Shown here: positions 14,889 through 24,239 of the stretch, one piece after another
Layout of the letters: every line of letters starts with the position of its first letter
Position numbering within the stretch: the first letter of the stretch is position 1
Assembly (NCBI RefSeq): GCF_900167225.1
Contig: NZ_FUXH01000001.1
Span: forward strand, 62,001-126,000
Source of the DNA: Porphyromonas crevioricanis
GTDB lineage: Bacteria > Bacteroidota > Bacteroidia > Bacteroidales > Porphyromonadaceae
DNA: 64,000 nt
Direction: 5' to 3'
Program-made: the position numbers and the translations under genes
The notes under the pieces: generated by a model
What the model saw: only the letters and a program-made list of their open reading frames with translations
Told to the model about the DNA's origin: nothing
Database searches by the model: none

Positions 14889-17144
14889 ATGACAAAACAA
14901 ACAGCTATAGATAGAAAAAAGTCGATAAGTCTCCCCCAGACAATCGATCCGGTAGATCGTTCACTATTCATCAGAAATGGATTCGATCCTAATATGGACG
15001 ATATCTTCGATTTCGATAAGGATAACAAAAACGAGGACGACGATAATAACGATTCAGATGATGATGGTGAAGATATGGAAGATGCTTCCGATTCTTTTCG
15101 TGGAGATGCTACACCTCCGCCTGCTCAGGGAGGTGAGGATAAAACTTCCGCTTTGGAATCTTTTGGTACCGACATCACTCGTTTGGCCAGAGAGGGCAAG
15201 CTTGACCCTATGGTAGGGCGAGAAAGTGAGTTGGCCAGAGTGGTGCATGTACTCAGTAGACGTAAGAAAAATAATCCTGTGTTGATAGGAGAGCCGGGAG
15301 TTGGTAAGAGTGCTATCGTGGAGGGGTTAGCTCAGAATATTGTGGAGCGCAAGGTTAGTCGCGTACTCTATGACAAGCGAATTATTAGCCTCGATTTGGG
15401 CTCTTTGGTGGCTGGTACAAAGTATAGAGGGCAGTTTGAGGAGCGAATAAAAGCCATTTTAGATGAATTGCGCTCACATCCCGAGATCATATTGTTTATT
15501 GATGAATTGCACAATATTGTAGGAGCTGGTTCAACACAAGATTCCATGGATACAGCCAATTTACTCAAGCCTGCCCTGGCAAGAGGTGAAGTGCAATGTA
15601 TCGGGGCAACCACGCTTGATGAGTACCGTAAGTCGATCGAGAAAAACGGAGCTTTGGAGCGTCGTTTTCAGAAAATTATCGTTGATCCTACCACGAAGGA
15701 AGAGACGCTTACGATTCTTGCTAACCTTAAGCCTAAGTATGAGGACTTCCACCATGTTACATATACAGATGGAGCTATCAAGGCTGCAGTGGAGCTGACC
15801 AATCGCTACGTTAATGACCGATTTTTCCCAGACAAGGCCATAGACGCCATAGACGAGGCTGGAGCGGGCGTACATGTAGCACATGTGGAGGCACCGGAAG
15901 AGGTGGAGGCTTTGGAGGAAAAACTGGCAACAGTCAGACAGAAGAAGCTCGATGCAGTGAAGGCGCAGAATTATGAGCTGGCAGCCTCTTTTAGAGACAA
16001 AGAGAGACAGTTGCAGCAGCAGGTAGAGCAGGCTAAGACCGATTGGATGAAACAGATGGATTCTCAACGACAAATTGTAGGAGAGGAGGACATCGCCAGA
16101 GTGGTTGCACTGATGACCGGTGTGCCGGTGGAACGTATAGCCGAGGCTGAGAATGAGAGACTACGTGTAATAGCTGATGAACTCAAGAAGAAGGTTGTAG
16201 GTCAGGACGAAGCTATTGAGAAAGTGGCTAAAGCTATCCAGCGAAATAGGTTGGGGCTTCGCAACGAAAAGCGTCCCATAGGTACGTTTTTGCTTCTTGG
16301 TCCTACAGGGGTAGGGAAAACCTATTTGGCAAAGAAACTTAGCGAAAAGCTCTTCGGTACTGAAGATGCCATGATCCGCATAGATATGAGTGAGTATATG
16401 GAAAAGTTTTCCGTGAGTCGTCTCGTGGGAGCTCCTCCAGGCTATGTCGGATACGAGGAAGGAGGGCAACTCACCGAACGAGTACGCCGTAAACCTTATT
16501 CGGTGGTTTTGCTTGATGAGGTGGAGAAAGCCCATCATGACATATTCAATATCCTTCTACAGGTAATGGATGAGGGATGTCTAACTGATAGTGAGGGGCG
16601 AAAAGTAGACTTCAAGAATACCATCGTTATTCTTACCTCCAATGTAGGAACACGTCAACTCAAAGATTTTGGCTTTGGTATCGGGTTTAAGGATGCTGGC
16701 AACGAATCTCTCAACAAGGAATATTCCAGATCTGTGATACAGAAAGCCTTGCACAAGACTTTCAGTCCGGAGTTTCTCAACCGTCTTGATGAAATTATTC
16801 TTTTCGATCAACTCTCTCCGGAAAGTATCCGAAGGATTGTAGATATAGAGCTTGTCGATATTCTTCATCGAGTGGAGAAGGCCGGTTATCGTGTGCAGGT
16901 AGATGATAAAGCTCGAGATGCAATTGCCAAGATCGGCTTCGATGTGCAGTATGGAGCTCGGCCTCTCAAGCGAGCTTTGCAAACAGAGATAGAGGATAAG
17001 TTGACGGATCTTATTCTTTCCGGTAAAATCAAGAAAGAGCAGGATGTAGTCTTTTCTACTGACAAAGATGATAAGATCAGTTGCAAGGCGAAGACAGCGA
17101 AGATGGTCAAATTTCGGCAAGCAGTAGAGAAAGATGCCCAATAA
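14889..17144 (+). CDS. ClpC-like AAA+ unfoldase lacking the Clp N-domain
   Basis: A two-ring Clp ATPase of 751 residues from the ATG at 14889. The first AAA+ module has GEPGVGKS (about residue 134) and [14 protein letters not shown] short ClpC-type coiled middle domain follows (about 360-400), then the second module with GPTGVGKT (about 470) and [10 protein letters not shown]. An FGIGF segment sits where ClpC and ClpA carry the ClpP-docking loop, so it probably feeds ClpP. The usual tandem Clp N-repeats are missing. In their place are about 100 residues with a strongly acidic Asp/Glu/Asn tract (about 33-65). cobS ends just upstream, so no hidden N-domain exists there. It could also start at 14850; a TTG at 14766 is less likely. 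Confidence 0.85.
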   Translation: MTKQTAIDRKKSISLPQTIDPVDRSLFIRNGFDPNMDDIFDFDKDNKNEDDDNNDSDDDGEDMEDASDSFRGDATPPPAQGGEDKTSALESFGTDITRLAREGKLDPMVGRESELARVVHVLSRRKKNNPVLIGEPGVGKSAIVEGLAQNIVERKVSRVLYDKRIISLDLGSLVAGTKYRGQFEERIKAILDELRSHPEIILFIDELHNIVGAGSTQDSMDTANLLKPALARGEVQCIGATTLDEYRKSIEKNGALERRFQKIIVDPTTKEETLTILANLKPKYEDFHHVTYTDGAIKAAVELTNRYVNDRFFPDKAIDAIDEAGAGVHVAHVEAPEEVEALEEKLATVRQKKLDAVKAQNYELAASFRDKERQLQQQVEQAKTDWMKQMDSQRQIVGEEDIARVVALMTGVPVERIAEAENERLRVIADELKKKVVGQDEAIEKVAKAIQRNRLGLRNEKRPIGTFLLLGPTGVGKTYLAKKLSEKLFGTEDAMIRIDMSEYMEKFSVSRLVGAPPGYVGYEEGGQLTERVRRKPYSVVLLDEVEKAHHDIFNILLQVMDEGCLTDSEGRKVDFKNTIVILTSNVGTRQLKDFGFGIGFKDAGNESLNKEYSRSVIQKALHKTFSPEFLNRLDEIILFDQLSPESIRRIVDIELVDILHRVEKAGYRVQVDDKARDAIAKIGFDVQYGARPLKRALQTEIEDKLTDLILSGKIKKEQDVVFSTDKDDKISCKAKTAKMVKFRQAVEKDAQ

Positions 17145-17201
17145 GAGATCTTTCGTTACTCTTCTAAGATTGGTGGAGATCGAGGTTCAGAGTGGTTTTT
17201 A

Positions 17202-17209
17202 TACCTTTG
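17202..17209 (+). promoter_or_regulatory. -7 box for the DUF1573 pair
   Basis: TACCTTTG, a match to TAnnTTTG, lies 95 bases before the first DUF1573 gene. Confidence 0.5.
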
Positions 17210-17303
17210 TCTCCGGGGTCGTAGTGGTGTGTAGCTAAAACTTCGATCCGGGATTATGATAGTGGTAGATTGAAAGAGTAATAAAGTAAGTAAGGAATAA
17301 CCA

Positions 17304-17684
17304 ATGAAAAAGTTAGTTTTCATTCTCGGCATGATGCTCCTGTTTTGTGGAGTAGCAGCTGCACAAAACAGTAAAGCCGAGATTTCGGCAACACAGGCAG
17401 AATACGATTTCGGTACAATCAAGGAAGCCAATGGCAAGGTATCTCATGTGTTTACCATCAATAATACAGGGAAGGCCCCTTTGGTGATTACTCGTGTGGT
17501 AGCTTCTTGCGGCTGTACGACACCGGAGTATGAGCAAGAGCCTATTGCTCCTGGAAAGTCGGGTAAGATTACTGTAACCTATAACCCGGCGGGTAGACCC
17601 GGTTCGTTTGTCAAAACGATAGCGGTGTATAGTAATGGCAAGGATGGAGCTTTCACTCTTAAGATCAAGGGGAAGGTAGAATAA
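17304..17684 (+). CDS. DUF1573 domain secreted protein (short)
   Basis: A 126-residue exported protein with a Sec signal (MKKLVFILGMMLLFCGVAAAQ) and a single Ig-like DUF1573 domain. The domain signature is FGTIKE...HVFTINNTGKAPLVI, then SCGCTTPEY and YNPAGRPGSF. The function of this widespread Bacteroidota family is unknown; the paired Cys in CGC is conserved. The next gene, 10 bases downstream, starts with the same domain, which suggests a local duplication. Probably periplasmic or at the outer membrane. Confidence 0.85.
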   Translation: MKKLVFILGMMLLFCGVAAAQNSKAEISATQAEYDFGTIKEANGKVSHVFTINNTGKAPLVITRVVASCGCTTPEYEQEPIAPGKSGKITVTYNPAGRPGSFVKTIAVYSNGKDGAFTLKIKGKVE

Positions 17685-17694
17685 TCTGTCTCGA

Positions 17695-18822
17695 ATGCTT
17701 ATGATAAACAAACATATACGGAGCTGCCTTTTGGTGGCTCTGTTGCTTATAGGGAGTAGCTTGTTTGCCCAACAAAGAGGCAAGGCTGAGTTGTCGTTCC
17801 AAGATACGATACATCACTTTGGCAACATTGCTGAGGAAAAAGGATCTGTCTATTGTGAGTTCCTATTTACCAATACAGGGACAATTCCTTTGGTGCTCAC
17901 ACGTGTCAATTCCGATTGTGGTTGCACAAGTCCTTCTTGGCCGGAGGAAGCCATTGAGCCGGGTGCAGAGGGTAGAATCGTAGTATCTTATGACCCAGCA
18001 GGCAGACCAGGAGCTTTCGTTAAACGTGTATATGTCTACAGCAATGCTACAAAGACCAAGCAAGACCTTCTCATAAAGGGTTATGTGACTACATTGGGAG
18101 GAGGAGAGAAAGGTCAATTTTCTGCTGAGGTAGGGCCTGTCAAGTTGAGCCGAACAGAGCTTCTGTTTCCGACAACATCTCGAAACCGGACTTCCAGTGT
18201 ACGTCTGATGCTTCTCAATACATCTAATGGCGGAAAAGTCAAGGTGTCTGTACAGTCTAAGAACAGTCTTATAGAGGTCAATCCAGAGGTAATAGAGTTG
18301 TCGCCTGGCGAACCTGCAGAGTTGGAACTTTCGCTCAAGGTTTTGTCCGATACAGAGATCGGTATGCATAACGAACCAGTAGAACTTATCATTCTTGACA
18401 ACGAAGGAAAAGAGTTTCGTGGACGGGTCTTGACCCGATCTACTGTAGTGGAAGATTTCTCTTTTTACCAAAATAGAGAGGAGATGATCCGCACAGCCCC
18501 GAGGATGGATCTCAATACTTATTTTGACTTGGGGACTTTGCCTGCCGAAAGTCCTGAACAACAAGTAGAGGTAGAGATCAGAAATACTGGAAAGGGCCTC
18601 CTCAAACTAAGAAATCTTAACTGTGATAATCCGGCTGTGCAGATCTTGGATTATCCCGAAGAAATAACCCAAGGAACCAGTGGAATATTGAAAATACGGG
18701 TCTTACCTTCTACTTTGAAAGAAAAAGGGTGGGCATCCATTGCTCCTAATATCAATATTGTATGCAATGACCCTTATGCTCCGCTTAGGCGAGTAAAGGT
18801 CAAACTCTCGATTAAACATTGA
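17695..18822 (+). CDS. DUF1573 domain secreted protein (long)
   Basis: A 375-residue exported protein. After a signal peptide (hydrophobic segment ending SSLFAQ, about residue 25) it has a DUF1573 domain closely similar to the upstream protein (FGNIAEEKGSVYCEFLF, DCGCTSPSWP, YDPAGRPGAF). Further Ig-like beta-rich segments extend to the C-terminus, including a second DUF1573-like FDLGTLPAE near residue 280. No catalytic motif is visible. It sits 10 bases after the short paralogue and likely shares its transcript. meaB follows after 46 bases on the same strand. Confidence 0.8.
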   Translation: MLMINKHIRSCLLVALLLIGSSLFAQQRGKAELSFQDTIHHFGNIAEEKGSVYCEFLFTNTGTIPLVLTRVNSDCGCTSPSWPEEAIEPGAEGRIVVSYDPAGRPGAFVKRVYVYSNATKTKQDLLIKGYVTTLGGGEKGQFSAEVGPVKLSRTELLFPTTSRNRTSSVRLMLLNTSNGGKVKVSVQSKNSLIEVNPEVIELSPGEPAELELSLKVLSDTEIGMHNEPVELIILDNEGKEFRGRVLTRSTVVEDFSFYQNREEMIRTAPRMDLNTYFDLGTLPAESPEQQVEVEIRNTGKGLLKLRNLNCDNPAVQILDYPEEITQGTSGILKIRVLPSTLKEKGWASIAPNINIVCNDPYAPLRRVKVKLSIKH

Positions 18823-18868
18823 CATTATTATACCTATTCGTTTTTTCTCGCTTTATTTGATCTGAGAT

Positions 18869-20011
18869 ATGGCCAATATGCATGATGAACACGAAGAGTT
18901 TGCACATCCCGAGAATGAAGACATATACAAGGGACTGAAAGTAAACAAAGGAGTGAGGGATGTGCCTATAGTCAACCCCTACTTCAAGCGAATCAAACGA
19001 GCTCGTCTTGAAGTCGATGATTATGTGCGCGGAATACTGGCTGGAGACATTACTCTGCTTAGCAGGGCTGTTACTCTGGTAGAAAGCCAGCTTCCTGCTC
19101 ACCAACAGATGGCGCAGCAGATCATAGAAAAGTGTCTACCATACTCTGGTAATTCGATGCGTATCGGGATTACTGGTGTGCCGGGGGCGGGCAAAAGTAC
19201 TTCCATAGATACACTTGGGATGCATATCATCAAGCAGGGACACAAGTTGGCGGTTCTGGCTATTGACCCCAGTAGTGAAGTCTCTATGGGAAGTATACTT
19301 GGGGATAAAACACGAATGGAGCAATTGAGTCGAGAAAAGAATGCTTTCATCCGTCCTAGTCCCTCTGCTGGTTCTTTGGGCGGAGTCGCTCGTAAGACAC
19401 GCGAGACAATTATTCTGTGTGAAGCTGCAGGATTTGATACCATTTTCGTGGAAACCGTAGGTGTGGGGCAGAGTGAAACAGCTGTTCATTCGATGGTAGA
19501 CTTTTTCTTGTTGATACAGTTGGCAGGTACGGGTGACGAACTACAGGGTATCAAACGGGGAATCATGGAAATGGCAGATGGCATTATCATCAATAAAGCT
19601 GATGGAGATAATATAGACAAGGCAAAGTTGGCTGCCTCCCATTTTCGTAATGCGCTGAGGTTATTCCCGAAAAGCGAATCGGGTTGGGAACCGAGGGTCT
19701 TGACTTACTCCGGTTACTATGGAATCGGCATTAAGGAGATTTGGGATATGATAGATGCCTATCGACATCATGCACACGATAGTGATTATTTTTTGCACAA
19801 GCGGCAAAAACAGGCCAAGTGGTGGCTGCGAGAATCAATAGAAGAGGCTTTGAGAGATTCGTTTTTCAGAAATGAAAAAATCTCTGAGCGACTTCCTCTT
19901 TTGGAAGGGCAAGTTCTATCCGATAGCATTACCCCTTTTCAGGCGGCAGAAACTTTGCTTGAGTCTTATTTCTGCTGGATAAGGCAACATACAGGACAGA
20001 CATTGCTTTGA
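18869..20011 (+). CDS. meaB: Methylmalonyl-CoA mutase-associated GTPase MeaB
   Basis: A 380-residue G3E-family GTPase. It has a P-loop GVPGAGKS (about residue 104), DPSSEVSMGSILGDKTRM, RPSPSAGSLGG and VETVGVGQSE (about 197), all diagnostic of the MeaB/ArgK group. INKADGD provides the base-specificity motif. MeaB protects and helps reload the adenosylcobalamin-dependent methylmalonyl-CoA mutase. The mutase genes (mutA/mutB) are not in the window. Its presence a few kilobases from cobS is consistent with B12-dependent propionate metabolism. The first 75 residues are a family-typical helical extension. Confidence 0.95.
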   Translation: MANMHDEHEEFAHPENEDIYKGLKVNKGVRDVPIVNPYFKRIKRARLEVDDYVRGILAGDITLLSRAVTLVESQLPAHQQMAQQIIEKCLPYSGNSMRIGITGVPGAGKSTSIDTLGMHIIKQGHKLAVLAIDPSSEVSMGSILGDKTRMEQLSREKNAFIRPSPSAGSLGGVARKTRETIILCEAAGFDTIFVETVGVGQSETAVHSMVDFFLLIQLAGTGDELQGIKRGIMEMADGIIINKADGDNIDKAKLAASHFRNALRLFPKSESGWEPRVLTYSGYYGIGIKEIWDMIDAYRHHAHDSDYFLHKRQKQAKWWLRESIEEALRDSFFRNEKISERLPLLEGQVLSDSITPFQAAETLLESYFCWIRQHTGQTLL

Positions 20012-20108
20012 TCTTCCTCTCAAATTGACTACCTTCGAGGCTGGTCTGCCTGATTGAGGCAGTAGTGCGAGGAATATAACCAAGAAAAGATAAACAACAA
20101 TACAAGAA

Positions 20109-21194
20109 ATGAAACAGACTCCATTTACAGATAAACATATCGCTCTTGGAGCCAAGATGCACGAGTTTGCAGGTTACAATATGCCCATCGAATACAGTGG
20201 CATCATTGACGAACATCTAGCTGTAGTCAATGGTGTGGGTGTGTTTGATGTTTCTCACATGGGAGAATTTTGGGTGAAAGGGCCAAAAGCCCTTGAGTTT
20301 GTACAGAAAGTTACTTCCAATGATGCATCTAAATTGGAGGTCGGCAAAGTGCAATACAGCTACTTCCCCAATGATAAGGGAGGGATTGTAGACGACTTCC
20401 TGGTGTACAGATATGAGAGCGACAAATATCTTTTGGTTGTGAACGCAGCCAATATAGAGAAAGACTGGGCTTGGTGTCAGCAGCATAACGAAATGGGTGC
20501 AGAGCTTGAAAATGGCTCGGACAAGTGTGCACAGCTAGCCTTGCAAGGCCCCAAAGCAACAGAATTGCTTCAGAAATTGACAGATACAGACCTTTCTAAA
20601 ATCCCCTACTACACCTTTGCTGTAGGAGAGGTAGCAGGTTGCCCCAATGTGATTATATCCAATACTGGCTATACCGGGGCTGGAGGTTTTGAGCTTTATT
20701 TCTACCCAGATTATGGAATGAAAATCTGGGATGCTCTTTTTGAGATAGGGCAAGTCTATGGCATTAAGCCTTGTGGTTTGGGTGCTCGAGATACTTTGCG
20801 TTTGGAAATGGGCTTTTGCCTCTATGGTAATGATATAGATGAGACAACTTCAGCTATTGAGGCTGGTTTAGGTTGGGTTACCAAATTCGTTGATGGCAAA
20901 GATTTTCCTGGCAGAACCCTTTTGCAGCAGCACAAGGATGGCGCAACAGAGCGCAAGCTGATTGCTTTTGAACTCAAGGATAAAGGTGTGCCTCGTCAGG
21001 GATATGACATACTTGATGCCAATGGAGATAAGATCGGTATCGTAACTTCTGGTACAATGTCTCCTTGTCTGAAAAAGGGTATCGGTATGGGCTATATACA
21101 GAAAGAAGCTACCAAGATTGGCAATGAAATTGGTATAGGCATACGCAACCGGATATTAAAAGCCGAGATCGTAAAGACTCCCTTTAGAAAGTGA
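20109..21194 (+). CDS. gcvT: Aminomethyltransferase, glycine cleavage system T protein
   Basis: A 361-residue cytosolic enzyme that transfers the methylene group from the H protein to tetrahydrofolate, releasing ammonia. Family motifs include [15 protein letters not shown] near residue 40, a folate-binding Asp region ([10 protein letters not shown], about 95), [14 protein letters not shown] (about 188) and [13 protein letters not shown] (about 225). Length is normal. The other glycine cleavage genes are not nearby. The gene is followed by a hairpin with a T-run at 21261 that is probably its terminator. Confidence 0.95.
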   Translation: MKQTPFTDKHIALGAKMHEFAGYNMPIEYSGIIDEHLAVVNGVGVFDVSHMGEFWVKGPKALEFVQKVTSNDASKLEVGKVQYSYFPNDKGGIVDDFLVYRYESDKYLLVVNAANIEKDWAWCQQHNEMGAELENGSDKCAQLALQGPKATELLQKLTDTDLSKIPYYTFAVGEVAGCPNVIISNTGYTGAGGFELYFYPDYGMKIWDALFEIGQVYGIKPCGLGARDTLRLEMGFCLYGNDIDETTSAIEAGLGWVTKFVDGKDFPGRTLLQQHKDGATERKLIAFELKDKGVPRQGYDILDANGDKIGIVTSGTMSPCLKKGIGMGYIQKEATKIGNEIGIGIRNRILKAEIVKTPFRK

Positions 21195-21260
21195 GAGGAA
21201 TGTATACCGAGCCAAGGATTGCTCGGAATACGATACGCTATTCCTTTTTGTAGATATTGT

Positions 21261-21301
21261 AGGGGCTGTGTCAAAATTAGATTTTGGTACAGTCCCTTTT
21301 T
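21261..21301 (+). repeat. Dispersed hairpin repeat, copy 2, acting as gcvT terminator
   Basis: GGGGCTGTGTCAAAA (21262-21276) pairs with 21282-21296 across a 5-base loop, followed by TTTTT (21297-21301). It shares both arms and the downstream TAAG..GTCAGAAT flank with the copy at 4557-4592. Here it has the shape of a rho-independent terminator. The shared flanks suggest a mobile origin, such as a MITE or IS end. Confidence 0.65.
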
Positions 21302-21424
21302 AAGTATGTCAGAATTCGTGAAGAGCTGGATATTTGAATCCGAGAAGCAGGAGGAAAGCAATACTGCCGTTTATGTGTTATAAGATTCTTCCCTTGCAAG
21401 AAATAACTCTTTCCCTTTCCTATT

Positions 21425-22168
21425 ATGCGTATAGATCTTTGTTGTTCTGCCCCTCAGTTCAAGGCTTATTTCCGAAAAGAAAATCCACAGATCGTATTAG
21501 TCATAGATGTATTGAGAGCATCTTCTTCTATTTGTGCTGCTCTTGGTAATCGAGCTCATGAAATTATCATTGTGGCTCAGTTGGAGGAGGCTTTGCGTTA
21601 CAAGGAAGCCGGTTGGTTGGTAGGAGCAGAGAGACATGCTAAACGTTGTTCGTTTGCTCAATTCGGCAATTCGCCTTTCGATTATAAGATGGAGCAAGTG
21701 CAAGGGCAAAGCATAGTATTTAGCACAACGAATGGTACCAAATGCGTGGATGTTGCTTTTAAAACAGGAGCAAAAGAAGTGTTGATAGGTGCTTATGTGA
21801 ATTTGCCGACCATTGTGCGCTACCTTTCCGATAGAACAGAAAGAGACGTATTGGTTCTGGCTGCGGGTTGGGAAGATACAGTCGGAGCTGAAGATTGTCT
21901 TTTTGCTGGTGCTCTGGCTTGGAATATGGAAAAGATCGGCATTTGTTGTTCATTAGGAGATTCGGCACGCATGATGCGTGACCTATGGATTTCTGAGTGT
22001 GCCGAGGGAGAGAATTTGTTGGACTATATACGTCAGTCAGAACACTACCAGCGAATGGAATGTGCAGGTGTAGCACAGGATGTTCCATTTTGTCTTGTCC
22101 CGCAACCAGAAGCAGTGCTTCCAATCGTTCGTTCCGTGGATGGTAGATATATCTGTACGAGTAACTAG
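21425..22168 (+). CDS. ComB-family 2-phosphosulfolactate phosphatase-like protein
   Basis: A 247-residue protein with the ComB family features: VIDVLRASSSI (about residue 26), GAERHAKR, FGNSPFDY, STTNGTKCV (about 100), and AAGWEDTVGAEDCLFAG (about 145). ComB hydrolyses 2-phosphosulfolactate in archaeal coenzyme M biosynthesis. Bacteroidota do not make coenzyme M, so the physiological substrate here is probably different. I see no other sulfolactate-pathway genes nearby. It is preceded by the hairpin after gcvT, so it likely has its own promoter, which I cannot place with confidence. Confidence 0.85.
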   Translation: MRIDLCCSAPQFKAYFRKENPQIVLVIDVLRASSSICAALGNRAHEIIIVAQLEEALRYKEAGWLVGAERHAKRCSFAQFGNSPFDYKMEQVQGQSIVFSTTNGTKCVDVAFKTGAKEVLIGAYVNLPTIVRYLSDRTERDVLVLAAGWEDTVGAEDCLFAGALAWNMEKIGICCSLGDSARMMRDLWISECAEGENLLDYIRQSEHYQRMECAGVAQDVPFCLVPQPEAVLPIVRSVDGRYICTSN

Positions 22169-22214
22169 ATTGGTCGGATCGATAGCAAATCAGCAGGCTT
22201 CTTAGTTGGATCTT

Positions 22215-24236
22215 ATGTCTATTTGTCGAATTGTGAAGCAAGTGTTGCGGATGTGGCAAAGAGCAATGCTCTTCCTTATTGTTGCTTTGCAGGGTTTTTG
22301 TTTGCTTCAAGCTCAAGAAACAGAATCCTCTTTATGGCTTTCTGAGATAATGGACAAGGTCGAGCAAACAGACATGAGTGTAGAGGAGGCTGAACTGATT
22401 ATTCAGAAACTTCATTTGCTCATCGCTAATCCTATAGATCTAAATCAAGCCTTGGAGTCAGATCTTAGGGAATTACCTTTTCTGAGCGATTTTCAGATTC
22501 GTCAATTTATTGCTTATATCCACCGTCTTCCCAATGGACTAAGTAGTATATGGGATCTGAAACTTATTCCGGGTTGGGATCCTCATACGTTGGACTTGGT
22601 GCGTCCCTTTGTAATCGTAGTTCCAAAATTGCAGAGACAAACTTTCTCGGGATTATTGCAGCAAAAAGGGAGTTCAATGTTGAAAATTGGTTTCAGGCAA
22701 CCTTTGCCTGTGGAGGACAAACAATCCGATTACCTCGGCTCTTCCTCGGCTTGGCGATTTAAGGCTGCACATCGTATTGGCAATCGTCTCTCTGCTGGAT
22801 TGGTAGGCGATTTAGATCCGGGAGAGCCTTTTGATATTCGTAGATTTGGTGGATTTGATCACTATTCTGCTCATTTAATGCTTTCCGACTTTGGCAAATT
22901 ACGCAAACTTGTGTTGGGAGATTTTCGCCTCTCTTTGGGTTATGGATTGGTATGCAATCAATCTATTGGATTTCTTTCATCTCGATCGGATCGTATAGGA
23001 CGAGGACTAGTTCATTCCTTTTCTGCTTCGGAGAATAGTTATCAACGAGGCATTGCTATCTCATTGGGAAGCAAGCAGCTCTTTTTAACTTTGGCTGCTT
23101 CACGGACTGGACTTGATGCTCGAGAGGAGTTGCATTCAGATGGTAAGAAGATAATTCAGAGCTTTAAGTACAGCGGACTTCATAGAAACAAGGTAGAGTT
23201 GGATACACGGCATAATGTGAATATGCGCAGTTTTATAGGTAATCTGCATTATGCCGATACTCAGGTGGAATGTGGTTTCCTGACAAATATCTATGACTGG
23301 GGTGGTTCTGCTTTATTGCGACCACCGGGGCGTAACCGTCCTGAAAAGTGGAAAAATCCTACTCTTTTAGCCAATTCTTCTTTTTATTATCGCTACAGTC
23401 CAGGTAGTGGCCGATTGTCTGTATATGGAGAAGCTGCTTTAGATCGATTCGGATCTGTGGCTTTCTTACAAGCTATGAGTTACATAGCTGCGAACAATGG
23501 TCAGTATTCTTGTCTTTTGAGACATTTTGGAAAGGAGTATTGGGCTTATTTCGGGAGAAGTTCGACACACTTTACAGGCATTGGCAATGAACAGGGATTA
23601 CTCTTGTCAATGGCTGAAGAGATTGGTAGGTTTCGAGTTTTTTCCGAAATAGACCTCTATAGAACTCTGGTACCTCGTTATCGAAGAAAAGAAAATAGTA
23701 GTGGTTATAGATTGCGTTTGGAACTTTCTCCTGTGAAATCATCGGTTTTCAACACCAAGTTTCGAGCCTCTTTTCTTCGAGAACGGAAAGGGCAAAGCAA
23801 CCTCGGTCTTTCATCTGTTTTCGTCTATAACCCAGAAGGAGAGAATTGGAATGCTTGTTTAGAGGGTCGATATCTCCATGGAAGTAAGAAAATTGAGAGA
23901 GAGCAAGTTAGGTATAAGCATAGTTATGCCGTTGGGATTCGAGCTAATTGCTCTTTTTTTGATAACTCACTCAGATTTTGTTTAGGAGGAATCCTCTTTC
24001 ATTCGGAGGTTGGTAGACTGTTCTTTTCAGAGCGACAGATCGAGCTAATGCCACAGTTTACCGGAGTTCATGGTAAGGGGGGAAGGTGTTACTTATGGGG
24101 AGAGTTACGAATTGGTCGAGCCTTTAGGTTGCAACTCAAGGCCGAACACAATAGGGTACGACAAACTCCGACAGATACAAAGGCCCAATCAGCCATTACA
24201 TTGAGTTTGAGTTATACTCGAAACTCCGTGCTCTAA
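22215..24236 (+). CDS. Helix-hairpin-helix outer-membrane beta-barrel protein
   Basis: A 673-residue exported protein. A hydrophobic signal ends near LLQAQ (about residue 34). A helical region then carries ComEA-like helix-hairpin-helix repeats (PIDLNQALESDLRELPFLSDFQI, then LPNGLSSIWDLKLIPGW, about 75-130). The remaining 500 or so residues alternate like a beta barrel, with many Tyr/Phe/Arg-rich strands. This architecture is common in Bacteroidota; its function is unknown. The ATG at 22215 is used, but the ATG at 22251 (MWQRAMLF) would give a more typical signal peptide. A TTG at 22206 is less likely. Confidence 0.8.
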   Translation: MSICRIVKQVLRMWQRAMLFLIVALQGFCLLQAQETESSLWLSEIMDKVEQTDMSVEEAELIIQKLHLLIANPIDLNQALESDLRELPFLSDFQIRQFIAYIHRLPNGLSSIWDLKLIPGWDPHTLDLVRPFVIVVPKLQRQTFSGLLQQKGSSMLKIGFRQPLPVEDKQSDYLGSSSAWRFKAAHRIGNRLSAGLVGDLDPGEPFDIRRFGGFDHYSAHLMLSDFGKLRKLVLGDFRLSLGYGLVCNQSIGFLSSRSDRIGRGLVHSFSASENSYQRGIAISLGSKQLFLTLAASRTGLDAREELHSDGKKIIQSFKYSGLHRNKVELDTRHNVNMRSFIGNLHYADTQVECGFLTNIYDWGGSALLRPPGRNRPEKWKNPTLLANSSFYYRYSPGSGRLSVYGEAALDRFGSVAFLQAMSYIAANNGQYSCLLRHFGKEYWAYFGRSSTHFTGIGNEQGLLLSMAEEIGRFRVFSEIDLYRTLVPRYRRKENSSGYRLRLELSPVKSSVFNTKFRASFLRERKGQSNLGLSSVFVYNPEGENWNACLEGRYLHGSKKIEREQVRYKHSYAVGIRANCSFFDNSLRFCLGGILFHSEVGRLFFSERQIELMPQFTGVHGKGGRCYLWGELRIGRAFRLQLKAEHNRVRQTPTDTKAQSAITLSLSYTRNSVL

Positions 24237-24239
24237 TTA

